From positions 1-19,877 of the forward strand of contig QMSS01000009.1 in the NCBI GenBank assembly GCA_003649715.1: a stretch of 19,877 nt of DNA, in the 5' to 3' direction. Both the position numbers and the translations under genes were made by a program. Positions 1-6,582 of the stretch are shown here, in pieces. Every line of letters begins with the position of its first letter. Within the stretch, counting starts at the first letter, position 1. Under the pieces are notes generated by a model. The model searched no databases and had not been told where the DNA came from. It saw nothing but the letters and a program-made list of their open reading frames with translations. Source of the stretch: Thermoplasmata archaeon. GTDB taxonomy: Archaea; Thermoplasmatota; E2; DHVEG-1.

Positions 1-2
1 CA

Positions 3-167
3 ATCTTTGGTTATGCTTTCTTCCATAACTATCTCAAATCTCACTGGAAGTTGAGTGAGAGATCAAGTAAGAATTGGATAAAAGATGGTGTGACACCAGC
101 TATGAGTTGTGGTGTTGCAGAGGTTCAATATTCCATCTATGAGGTTTTAACGTTTCATCAACTCTAA
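3..167 (+). pseudogene. C-terminal fragment of a DDE-type transposase, cut by the window edge
   Basis: An open frame enters from the left edge and runs 54 codons to TAA. The peptide contains FFHNYLKSHWKLSE, then GVTPAMSCGVAE and YSIYEVLTF. This matches the usual end of archaeal DDE transposases, where an aromatic-rich 'YNFIRPH' stretch is followed by 'TPAxAAGI' and a short tail. The start and catalytic residues lie outside the window, so intactness cannot be judged. Only 31 bp separate its stop from the end of the CoA-transferase gene, so any insertion-sequence end lies at 168-198. I see no clear inverted repeat there. The family assignment rests on motif recognition only. Confidence 0.6.
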
Positions 168-198
168 ACTAGTGGGGTGCCGCAAAAAGAAATTTTTT

Positions 199-2010
199 TT
201 ATTTTCTTATTATGGTTCCCATGGGATCTATCTCCCTCAGTATCTTAAGCTCCTCTCCAGATGGGGGATGTGTCATAGAAACATTTGAAGGTATTATTAT
301 TTCGAAACCACTATTTTTTTTGATGTCATCAACAGTAACACCAGGATGAACCGAGAGCAGTTTCATCCTTTTTGATGATTTTTCAAACCCAAAAACACCA
401 AGCTGAGTTATAACTCTGTATGGGCCACTATCCTCTGGTAAACCATTTTTTTCCCGTGAATCAAAACCGTTTAGGTAACCTGGTGTTGTTAGAAAATCTA
501 GTTTTTTTACAAAACGATGTCTGTCTTGTTTCATTATGATAATTGTTTTGTGACATAGACTGCCTACATCATTTGCACCACCACTACCTGGGAGACGAAC
601 AACAGGCTTGTCATAGGGTCCAATTACGGTTGTGTTTATATTTCCATACATGTCTATCTGTGCTGCTCCAAGGAAACCATAGTCGATATATCCCGCCTGA
701 GCCATGGACATTATATCATGCATACTTGATGCCGCAACAGCCATATGAAATGTACGTGAATCACCAACAGAAATAGGCAGCATGGGGATATCTGGTCCAA
801 TACCACCTGCTTCGAAGAACAATAGCAGATTAGGAGCATGCGTACGTTGCGCTAGCATAGCAGCAATCATAGGTAGTCCTGTTCCGACAAAAACTGATTT
901 TTTGTCTTCAAGTATACGGGATGCAACACATGCAAGCATCTCCATGGATGAATATGATGATGTATCGCTATCTGACAGTTTTTGCTCCCCTTTTATACCC
1001 CCTGCTGTGTCCATGGGTTCCTGCAGGGTTTCCACCTTTTTTAGATGTCTAAGTTTTTTTACACCACCTATTAGCCGCAGGTATTCCTTGAAATCATCTA
1101 CACCATACACATATTTTTGGAGGTACTTCTCCACTCCTTCATCTGTTTTTGATAATCTAAGCCACTCTGCAATATGCTGCTCATCAAAAAAATACATGTA
1201 GGGCATCTGACAGGGATGAGCACCGAATGGTATCTCTACTACTGCATCAACCAGATAAAATGGTATGACTGTTCTCCAAGGTTTCCTCCTTATCAGCTGT
1301 GTGTCAACAATTTTTTCGGTTGTTATTATCACCCGTCTCGATGCTCTAGCTAGTTCAAAATCCTCAACAGTAATACCATCTATCTGGGCATTACCATATT
1401 TGTCACATCGTGGAACATGTATTATAGCCACATCAGGATAGCACGCCGGTAGCAGACAAATGGGTTTGCCAGTGAATGGATCTTTCATGATCATATTGCA
1501 GCTATGTCTGAGTGTGTCAGTTCCCAGTAGAACACGTGTTGGTATAAATGGTATTCCCATCATAGCCGCTAGGAATCTCCACTGATACCCAGCATTACTT
1601 GTTTCACCTATTATTCTGCATCTCCCTGTTTCGACAGCTCTGCGGGATGCTGGCGACAATCCTCTTAGCTCATGTCCAAAGGCGTATGCAACCTCAACCT
1701 TGTCTACACATCCTGCTCCGATCAATAAATCAATATCATGAACTGCTGTTTTACCAGCCATTGTGAGACCATGTTTTTTTTGCCGTATGATCTCATACAC
1801 TACAGCCATGGATACACGTACATGGCCAAAACCACCTGTAGCAATAAAATCTCTATTATGAACAAATTTGGACACAGCATCTTCTACAGTCATTCTCTTG
1901 TCGTCAAGACCTCTAGACTTATTTTCTAGAACCCATCTCCGGTTCTCATCAGGATCATGCCATCCAATAGGATCAATGTTTTTTTCAACCAACATCTGAT
2001 TAGCATCCAT
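199..2010 (-). CDS. Fused alpha-beta family I CoA-transferase (glutaconate CoA-transferase-like)
   Basis: A 603-aa protein that joins both subunits of a family I CoA-transferase, enzymes that move CoA between acyl groups through a glutamyl-CoA intermediate. Residues about 30-330 resemble the alpha (GctA) subunit, with TGGFGHVRVSMA and DKYGNAQIDG. A Ser/Asp-rich linker (about 340-356) leads to the beta (GctB) half. There, E400 in LLLFFEAGGIG sits where the catalytic Glu is expected, and GSGGAND (475-481) is also typical. Related enzymes usually have separate subunits. The ATG start is supported by GGAGGTAG about 9 nt upstream (2017-2024). It is divergent from argS, with no pathway partners nearby, so the substrate (glutaconate, another dicarboxylate or an aromatic acid) is unknown. 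Keeping Glu argues for a transferase rather than an IpdAB-like hydrolase. Confidence 0.88.
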   Translation of the reverse strand: MDANQMLVEKNIDPIGWHDPDENRRWVLENKSRGLDDKRMTVEDAVSKFVHNRDFIATGGFGHVRVSMAVVYEIIRQKKHGLTMAGKTAVHDIDLLIGAGCVDKVEVAYAFGHELRGLSPASRRAVETGRCRIIGETSNAGYQWRFLAAMMGIPFIPTRVLLGTDTLRHSCNMIMKDPFTGKPICLLPACYPDVAIIHVPRCDKYGNAQIDGITVEDFELARASRRVIITTEKIVDTQLIRRKPWRTVIPFYLVDAVVEIPFGAHPCQMPYMYFFDEQHIAEWLRLSKTDEGVEKYLQKYVYGVDDFKEYLRLIGGVKKLRHLKKVETLQEPMDTAGGIKGEQKLSDSDTSSYSSMEMLACVASRILEDKKSVFVGTGLPMIAAMLAQRTHAPNLLLFFEAGGIGPDIPMLPISVGDSRTFHMAVAASSMHDIMSMAQAGYIDYGFLGAAQIDMYGNINTTVIGPYDKPVVRLPGSGGANDVGSLCHKTIIIMKQDRHRFVKKLDFLTTPGYLNGFDSREKNGLPEDSGPYRVITQLGVFGFEKSSKRMKLLSVHPGVTVDDIKKNSGFEIIIPSNVSMTHPPSGEELKILREIDPMGTIIRK

Positions 2011-2016
2011 TCTTTT

Positions 2017-2024
2017 CTACCTCC
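2017..2024 (-). promoter_or_regulatory. Ribosome binding site of the CoA-transferase gene
   Basis: On the minus strand GGAGGTAG lies about 9 nt before the ATG at 2010. It is a near-complete complement of the archaeal 16S rRNA tail and fixes the start. A TATA-like TTTATTTATG lies further up, around 2088-2097, and would imply a leader near 58 nt. That box is weak. Confidence 0.6.
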
Positions 2025-2197
2025 GATAACATCATAAAAAATGTTTCTCCCCGTGAATCAACAACAATAATATGGTGATATCTTCTTTTTTCATAAATAA
2101 AACCTATAATCCACATCCATTTTAAAATGTTATACCTCATCTTAATTCACTATTTTTTGTTCCTCCCCTTCAAAAAAAATTTTTTTATGCAAAAACC

Positions 2198-2207
2198 CTT
2201 TAAACTT
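2198..2207 (+). promoter_or_regulatory. TATA-like box of argS, probably giving a leaderless transcript
   Basis: CTTTAAACTT is centred about 30 nt before the argS ATG (2233). Archaeal TATA boxes sit 25-27 nt before transcription starts, so transcription would begin at or just before the start codon. No SD sequence is present between the box and the ATG, which agrees with leaderless initiation. Confidence 0.45.
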
Positions 2208-2232
2208 GAGAAACAATTTCTTTTAACAAAAT

Positions 2233-3960
2233 ATGGACTATCCAATATATGAATGCAGAAAAGAAATAATATCAGCATTAGAAAACGTTTTATCTAGATT
2301 AAAATATGATTGTAAGATTAAGCTAGAGATACCACCTGAGGGGATGGGTGATTTCGCATTTCCATGTTTTTCCTTGGCATCTATAGTCAAAAAACCGCCG
2401 AATGGCATCGCAAAAAAAATAGCTGATATGATAGAAAAAAATGTATGGATAGACAAAGTGGATACACAAGGCGGATATGTAAACTTCTTCATAGATACCA
2501 AGCATCTTATCAACTCTACATTAAAATTGATCCTCGAAAAAAAAGAGGAATATGGAAAACTGCATAAAAAGAATAAAAAGGTTATTATAGAGCATACATC
2601 GGCGAATCCCAATGGACCATTACATGTGGGAAGAGCACGTAATCCTATCATCGGCGATACCCTTGTAAGGATATTTAGAGCCGCGGGATATAGTGTTGAA
2701 TCACAATATTATCTTGATGACATGGGGAAACAAGTCGCCATACTCACATGGGGGATCAACAATTTAGATCAAAACGATGTACCAAAACAGGATAGAAACA
2801 AACCAGATCACAGAGCCGTAGGGTTTTACCAGAAAGCTAATGAACTCATGGAAAAAAATGAAAAAATTGCTAAAGAGATAAATGAAATCATCAAAAGATG
2901 TGAACAGGGAGATAGTAAGACTATAGAAATGATCCAAAGAGCATACTCACCTGTTTTGATGGGCATCAAGGAGAGCTTACAACATATAAACATCAAGATA
3001 GATAGATTTGTACCTGAATCTATGTTCGTCAGGGACAAAAGCGTGGATTCCGTAGTAAAAAAACTAAGAGAAACAAGATATTGCCATGAACAGGATGGAG
3101 CATTCTATTTAGATCTAAAAACATTTGGGATACAAGGCAGAAACACAAGATTTTTCTTCACCAGAAAAGATGGTACAACACTTTATGCTACTAGAGACAT
3201 AGCCTACCACCTATGGAAAGCTAAACAAGCAGATATACTAATAAACGTTCTTGGAGAGGATCATAAGCTTGAATCAAAACAAGTGGAAATAGCATTGAAG
3301 CTACTAAACGCAAAAACCCTCCCTAAGGCTATCTTCTACGCATTTGTCTCTCTACCTGAGGGAAAAATGTCAACCAGAAAAGGAAGAGTAATATATCTTG
3401 ATGATCTCATCGATGAAAGTATTGAGAGAGCATATCTAGAGGTCAAAAAAAGAAGAGAAGCAGAACTTTCTGAAAAGAAGATGAAAAAAATCGCGGAAAT
3501 AGTAGGAATAGGCTGCCTTAGATACAACATAATCAAAATTCAACCGGAAAAAGACATTATATTCAAATGGGAGGAGGCACTGAATTTCGAGGGAAACGCC
3601 GTACCATTTATCCAATATGCACATGCACGAGCATGCAGCATACTTCTCAAGGGAAAAAATATGAAAAAAAAATTAGAATCCAATGTACTGAACCATACAT
3701 CAGAGATTCAACTGATAAAACAACTAGCAAGACTACCACTTGTCATCGAAGAAGCAAGCATAAGCTGTAAACCACACATCATCACCACCTACCTCTACGA
3801 AACCGCATCGAGATTCAACCAGTTTTATAGAGACTGCCCTGTGTTACCAGAAAAAAACAAAGTCCTGCAAAGCTCACGACTAAACCTGGTTGACGCAACA
3901 CGTATTGTACTAAAAAATGGATTAGATCTACTAGGCATAACTGCACCTGAGGAAATGTAA
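2233..3960 (+). CDS. argS: Arginyl-tRNA synthetase
   Basis: A 575-aa class Ia synthetase that charges tRNA-Arg with arginine. Order of parts: N-terminal Arg-tRNA-synt-N domain (about 1-110, with GDFAFPCF); catalytic Rossmann core with the HIGH-type motif HVGR at 131-134 inside SANPNGPLHVGRARN; LYATRDIAYH near 317-326; the KMSKS-type loop KMSTRKG at 378-384; and a C-terminal DALR anticodon-binding domain (about 455-575, with PFIQYAHARACSILL and a final GITAPEEM). Length is normal for the family. The gene is divergent from the CoA-transferase and is followed after 2 nt by a radical SAM gene, so the two are almost certainly co-transcribed. The fourth HIGH position is Arg rather than His. I believe this occurs in some archaeal ArgRS, but could not check. 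Confidence 0.97.
   Translation: MDYPIYECRKEIISALENVLSRLKYDCKIKLEIPPEGMGDFAFPCFSLASIVKKPPNGIAKKIADMIEKNVWIDKVDTQGGYVNFFIDTKHLINSTLKLILEKKEEYGKLHKKNKKVIIEHTSANPNGPLHVGRARNPIIGDTLVRIFRAAGYSVESQYYLDDMGKQVAILTWGINNLDQNDVPKQDRNKPDHRAVGFYQKANELMEKNEKIAKEINEIIKRCEQGDSKTIEMIQRAYSPVLMGIKESLQHINIKIDRFVPESMFVRDKSVDSVVKKLRETRYCHEQDGAFYLDLKTFGIQGRNTRFFFTRKDGTTLYATRDIAYHLWKAKQADILINVLGEDHKLESKQVEIALKLLNAKTLPKAIFYAFVSLPEGKMSTRKGRVIYLDDLIDESIERAYLEVKKRREAELSEKKMKKIAEIVGIGCLRYNIIKIQPEKDIIFKWEEALNFEGNAVPFIQYAHARACSILLKGKNMKKKLESNVLNHTSEIQLIKQLARLPLVIEEASISCKPHIITTYLYETASRFNQFYRDCPVLPEKNKVLQSSRLNLVDATRIVLKNGLDLLGITAPEEM
3948..3952 (+). promoter_or_regulatory. Ribosome binding site of the radical SAM gene, inside the end of argS
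   Basis: TGAGG within the last argS codons lies 10 nt before the ATG at 3963. The next gene is thus translated from a site embedded in argS, with a 2-nt intergenic gap. Confidence 0.5.
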
Positions 3961-3962
3961 AA

Positions 3963-4790
3963 ATGGAGTACAAAACCATCAGATGCAGCTCCTTATTGAA
4001 CACAATAACAAAGAGAGACACACTATTCATCGGAACCTACACCCTTGATCCATATCAAAACTGCGAATTCAAATGCTGCTACTGCGATTCATCAACAGAA
4101 AACACAGTATACATCAAAATCAATGCTGCTCAAATACTCGAGATAGAACTTAAAAAACTTCAAAAAAACCATAAAAGAAAGAACGATAAAGGGTTTATAA
4201 TAATTGGTTCCATATCAGATCCATATCAAGAAGCTGAAAAAGAATATGGTATAACAAAAAACCTGCTGGAAACCATTAGACAACATGGTTTTCCCTGTCA
4301 CATTCTTACTAAATCCACCCTGATTCTAAGAGACGTAGATACATTAGTGGAGATGAAAAAAGCTGTTGTAACTATCAGTATGATATCACTAGATGAAAAC
4401 ATCTCAAATATTTTTGAAGGAAAAACTCCATCCCCCATGGAGCGGCTAAAAACTGTGAAAAAACTTTCAGAAAAGGGTATACAGGCAGGTATAGCAGTTA
4501 TACCCCTACTTCCATATATTGTTGAAGATGAGCTGAAAGACATAATTGAGATGGCCTATAGACATAAGGCACATCATCTTTTACACAGATGCTTAGAGCT
4601 AAAAGGTGATCAAAAAAAGATTTTTATGGAAACTATTGAAAAAACATATCCACATCTTATAGATAATTACAAAAAACTATATGGAGATAGCTACAAGCCA
4701 GATAGGAGATACACATTAAGGTTAAACAAACTGATAAATAGCTATTGTGAAAAACATGGGATACCTACAGCGATTCGAAACTATGTCTGA
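3963..4790 (+). CDS. Radical SAM protein, SplB-like (COG1533)
   Basis: A 275-aa radical S-adenosylmethionine enzyme. The cluster motif CxxxCxxC is C34, C38, C41 within NCEFKCCYCD, preceded by TYTLDPYQ, a typical opening of the SplB/'DNA repair photolyase-like' group. IIIGSISDPYQEAEKEYGIT (about 80-99) matches the family's 'TDPYQPxE' segment, and HILTKSTLILRDVDTL follows the 'TKSxLxxRDxDLL' pattern. Family knowledge: it binds a [4Fe-4S] cluster and cleaves SAM to form a 5'-deoxyadenosyl radical. The substrate of most COG1533 members is unknown, and true spore photolyase activity should not be assumed in an archaeon. It is the second gene of the argS operon. A role in tRNA or arginine metabolism is only suggested by position. 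Confidence 0.85.
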   Translation: MEYKTIRCSSLLNTITKRDTLFIGTYTLDPYQNCEFKCCYCDSSTENTVYIKINAAQILEIELKKLQKNHKRKNDKGFIIIGSISDPYQEAEKEYGITKNLLETIRQHGFPCHILTKSTLILRDVDTLVEMKKAVVTISMISLDENISNIFEGKTPSPMERLKTVKKLSEKGIQAGIAVIPLLPYIVEDELKDIIEMAYRHKAHHLLHRCLELKGDQKKIFMETIEKTYPHLIDNYKKLYGDSYKPDRRYTLRLNKLINSYCEKHGIPTAIRNYV

Positions 4791-4932
4791 TAATAAAGGG
4801 TTTGTTTTTTTGGCTTATCAGCAGGAAAAAAAACTGAAATATCAAGCCTCCTGAAAAATTAGATAATGGGAAAAACAAAAAAGAAGAAATCAAAAAAGTT
4901 CTTCTTCAAAACAGACACGAATATGGAGGGAA
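4791..4932. terminator. Convergent terminator region
   Basis: This 142-bp gap lies between two converging genes. On the plus strand T7 at 4805-4811 follows the radical SAM stop. An imperfect stem (TCAGCAGG at 4818-4825 with CCTCCTGA at 4847-4854, one mismatch) comes next. On the minus strand the A-rich stretch 4869-4905 reads as T-rich tracts after the acidic protein's stop. Archaeal termination relies mainly on T-tracts, so both strands have plausible sites. Confidence 0.45.
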
Positions 4933-5706
4933 CTACTGTTTTCTCTGCCATTTACCCTTCTTTTTTTGTTGTAACACCTTGTCAATAATAGTTTTTTCAT
5001 CTGCCTCTACAAGAAATCCATCATCCTCCATTTCCTCTCTTTTTCTTTTTATTATCTCATCAATAGTTTCTTTATCAGCCTCAACAAGGATTCTTTCTTC
5101 TTTTTTATTCTCAGAGGGAGTTGCTGAATAGTCTTCTGTCTCAGATTCAAAATGCTGTGGTGGATCAAAAGAGGTTTTTTCAGGTTCTAAAGGCTCACTA
5201 TCATATGTCCCTGTTTTTTCCATAGGATGTACGATTTCTTCCTCTGCTTTTCCTGCTGTCTCTACTGAAGATGGTTTTTCCTGTTTCACTTCTTCTTCTT
5301 TTGTTTCAGATACCTCAGATGATGATATATCCGGTGTCTCCAATGTTTTCTCTGAATGCTGTGTCATAGGAGGAGGGGTAGAGACATCAGATGATTTTAG
5401 TTGCTCCTCTGTCTTTTCCTCTTCTTGTGCAATATGAGAAGAATCATCAGATTGCTCTAGCTGTTCTAGTTGTTCTACTTTGTTTGTAAAACACTGATCC
5501 TGGCTTTTGTATTTTGGTATCAACTCAAATGCTTCGTTGATAAAATCTATCTCCTCAGAAGTGGGATACCATTTGAAGCCGTTTTCATCTTTGGAATAAT
5601 TTGGAGCATTTGGATCAAAATGTGCCTTTATCATCAAACATCCAGAGTTCCTATCCTTCTCTAATCTAAGCTTAACATAAATCCCACTTTTTTTATTCGC
5701 ACTCAT
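4933..5706 (-). CDS. Acidic, mostly disordered protein with twin LVEAD C-terminal repeats; function unknown
   Basis: A 257-aa protein I do not recognise. Residues about 8-65 look folded, with an alternating hydrophobic pattern (GIYVKLRLEKD, MIKAHFDPNAPNY, FKWYPTSEEIDFINEAFELI). Residues about 75-200 are low-complexity Glu/Ser/Thr/Pro and probably disordered. The C-terminus holds two copies of one motif: LVEADKETIDEIIKRKRE (about 207-224) and LVEADEKTIIDKVLQQKKK (about 232-250), then a basic tail. There is no signal peptide or membrane segment. The ATG start is supported by GGTGAT a few nt upstream and by a well-placed TATA box. It ends in TAG, the only amber stop among 14 complete genes here. 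It could be an adaptor that presents the repeat helices to a partner, but that is inference. Confidence 0.75.
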   Translation of the reverse strand: MSANKKSGIYVKLRLEKDRNSGCLMIKAHFDPNAPNYSKDENGFKWYPTSEEIDFINEAFELIPKYKSQDQCFTNKVEQLEQLEQSDDSSHIAQEEEKTEEQLKSSDVSTPPPMTQHSEKTLETPDISSSEVSETKEEEVKQEKPSSVETAGKAEEEIVHPMEKTGTYDSEPLEPEKTSFDPPQHFESETEDYSATPSENKKEERILVEADKETIDEIIKRKREEMEDDGFLVEADEKTIIDKVLQQKKKGKWQRKQ

Positions 5707-5748
5707 CCCATCACCTTTAACAATGGTAAAAAGGAATATTTTAATAGA

Positions 5749-5757
5749 ACTTATACT
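5749..5757 (-). promoter_or_regulatory. TATA box of the acidic LVEAD-repeat gene
   Basis: On the minus strand AAGTATAAGT (around 5748-5757) is preceded by an A/G-rich stretch like a BRE. It would place the transcript start near 5727, leaving a leader of about 20 nt that contains the GGTGAT ribosome binding site. The spacing is what an archaeal promoter needs. Confidence 0.5.
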
Positions 5758-5769
5758 TTTCTTTTATCT

Positions 5770-5797
5770 AAAAACAATGATTTAAATCATTGTTTTT
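5770..5797. repeat. 28-bp perfect palindrome in the divergent intergenic region
   Basis: Half-site AAAAACAATGATTT (5770-5783) is followed directly by its reverse complement (5784-5797), with no spacer or mismatch. A second palindrome, TTTTTGATCAAAAA (5795-5808), overlaps it by 3 bp. The long one is centred about 30 bp upstream of the TATA box of the acidic gene and 276 bp upstream of the response regulator. A dimeric regulator site is the simplest reading. It does not sit where it would terminate any annotated gene. Confidence 0.7.
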
Positions 5798-5842
5798 TTG
5801 ATCAAAAAGAAGATCAGACTAACTAAATATTTGGAACAGAAG

Positions 5843-5852
5843 AAATATATAT
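5843..5852 (+). promoter_or_regulatory. TATA-like box before a possible leaderless small ORF
   Basis: AAATATATAT is centred 25 nt before an ATG at 5872, the spacing expected if transcription starts at that ATG. AT-rich boxes arise easily in this background, so the evidence is modest. Confidence 0.3.
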
Positions 5853-5871
5853 TGTTTGACGAAAAAATCTT

Positions 5872-5997
5872 ATGCATCCATCCCTTCTTTCTTCAAACCA
5901 CAAAAAAAATATTGCTTTGTTTTTTTGTAAAAAAGATGGTTTTAAAAAGAGTATAACAATTCTCTCTACTAAGTCTAAAAAAAAATCTGTATGTTAA
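5872..5997 (+). CDS. Possible small basic protein, 41 aa, unrecognised
   Basis: ATG to TAA encodes 41 residues opening with MHPSLLSSNHKKNIALFF and ending in a Lys/Ser-rich tail, with two internal and terminal Cys (C19 and C41). There is no SD site, but a TATA-like box lies exactly 25 nt upstream, as for a leaderless transcript. It fills part of a 352-bp region that otherwise holds only regulatory sequence. Codon use is A/T-rich like the background, so it gives no independent support. It may be chance, or a leader ORF for the response regulator that begins 61 nt after its stop. Confidence 0.22.
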   Translation: MHPSLLSSNHKKNIALFFCKKDGFKKSITILSTKSKKKSVC

Positions 5998-6026
5998 AAA
6001 AATAGAGTTATATGATGAAATAGGAT

Positions 6027-6033
6027 GTTATAC
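6027..6033 (+). promoter_or_regulatory. TATA-like box of the response regulator gene
   Basis: GTTATAC followed by an A-run is centred about 29 nt before the ATG at 6059, implying a very short leader. An alternative box, GTTATATG (6007-6014), would give a leader of about 20 nt. Confidence 0.35.
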
Positions 6034-6058
6034 AAAAAAATAATTGAAAACTTAGGGG

Positions 6059-6430
6059 ATGTCTAAAATGAAAAAGATAATGGTTGTGGACAACGAACCA
6101 GATATTGTTGATCTTACTAGAACTGTTTTAGAACTCGGGGGCTATCAGGTTATACCCTCATATAGTGGCGAAGAATGTTTAAGAAAACTTGAGAAAGAAA
6201 AGGTGGATCTGGTGCTTCTAGATATCATGATGCCAGGTATGAGCGGATGGGATGTATTTAACCGGATTAAAAAGATGAGTAGTGGTACCAAAGTAGCTTT
6301 TATGAGCGTTCTCGAGATATCTGAGAAAAGAAAAAAAGTTCTTCTAGAGGAAGGACTAGCAGATTATATAATGAAACCTTTTGACAAAGAGACACTGTTG
6401 AAAAGAGTAGACGACATATTAAAAGATTAA
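6059..6430 (+). CDS. Receiver-only response regulator
   Basis: A 123-aa protein made of a single CheY-like receiver domain. Visible residues: acidic pocket D11 and E13 in VVDNEPD, phospho-acceptor D55 in VDLVLLDIMMPG, switch residue S83 in VAFMS, and K106 in YIMKPF. It has no DNA-binding or enzymatic output domain, so it probably acts by protein contact or as a phosphorelay intermediate. Two starts compete. The first ATG (6059) has AGGGG directly against it, which is too close for an SD. The second (6068, giving 120 aa and MKKIMVVDNE) has that GGGG about 9 nt upstream. A histidine kinase gene follows after 152 nt on the same strand and is the likely partner. Confidence 0.93.
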   Translation: MSKMKKIMVVDNEPDIVDLTRTVLELGGYQVIPSYSGEECLRKLEKEKVDLVLLDIMMPGMSGWDVFNRIKKMSSGTKVAFMSVLEISEKRKKVLLEEGLADYIMKPFDKETLLKRVDDILKD

Positions 6431-6473
6431 AAAAAACTATTTTAAACAAAAGTATATCTCCATCCAACCCAAA

Positions 6474-6483
6474 CTTTATAATA
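6474..6483 (+). promoter_or_regulatory. TATA-like box upstream of the histidine kinase
   Basis: CTTTATAATA in the gap between regulator and kinase would start a transcript near 6505. GAGGAGGT (6504-6511) follows, an SD-like site with no ATG, GTG or TTG at proper spacing. The kinase may therefore have its own promoter with a leader of about 78 nt. Confidence 0.35.
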
Positions 6484-6582
6484 ATGAGATATAAGCATAA
6501 GAAGAGGAGGTATCCCCAAAAAAGCGGCGACAAAAAAAGACAAAATGAAATAATTTTTTTGACAATGGGATGAAAAAAAGAG

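Noticed and set aside
782..1201. 139-aa plus-strand frame inside the CoA-transferase gene
   Set aside because: It is fully antisense to a well-supported enzyme, has no promoter or ribosome site, and resembles no protein family.
3963..4790. Calling the radical SAM protein a true spore photoproduct lyase
   Set aside because: It shares the CxxxCxxC and DPYQ features of the wider COG1533 group only. Archaea make no spores, and the catalytic Cys of SplB was not identified.
4867..4989. 40-aa plus-strand ORF with a Lys-rich start in the convergent gap
   Set aside because: It overlaps the end of the acidic gene in antisense and lies in terminator-like A/T tracts. No SD or TATA was seen.
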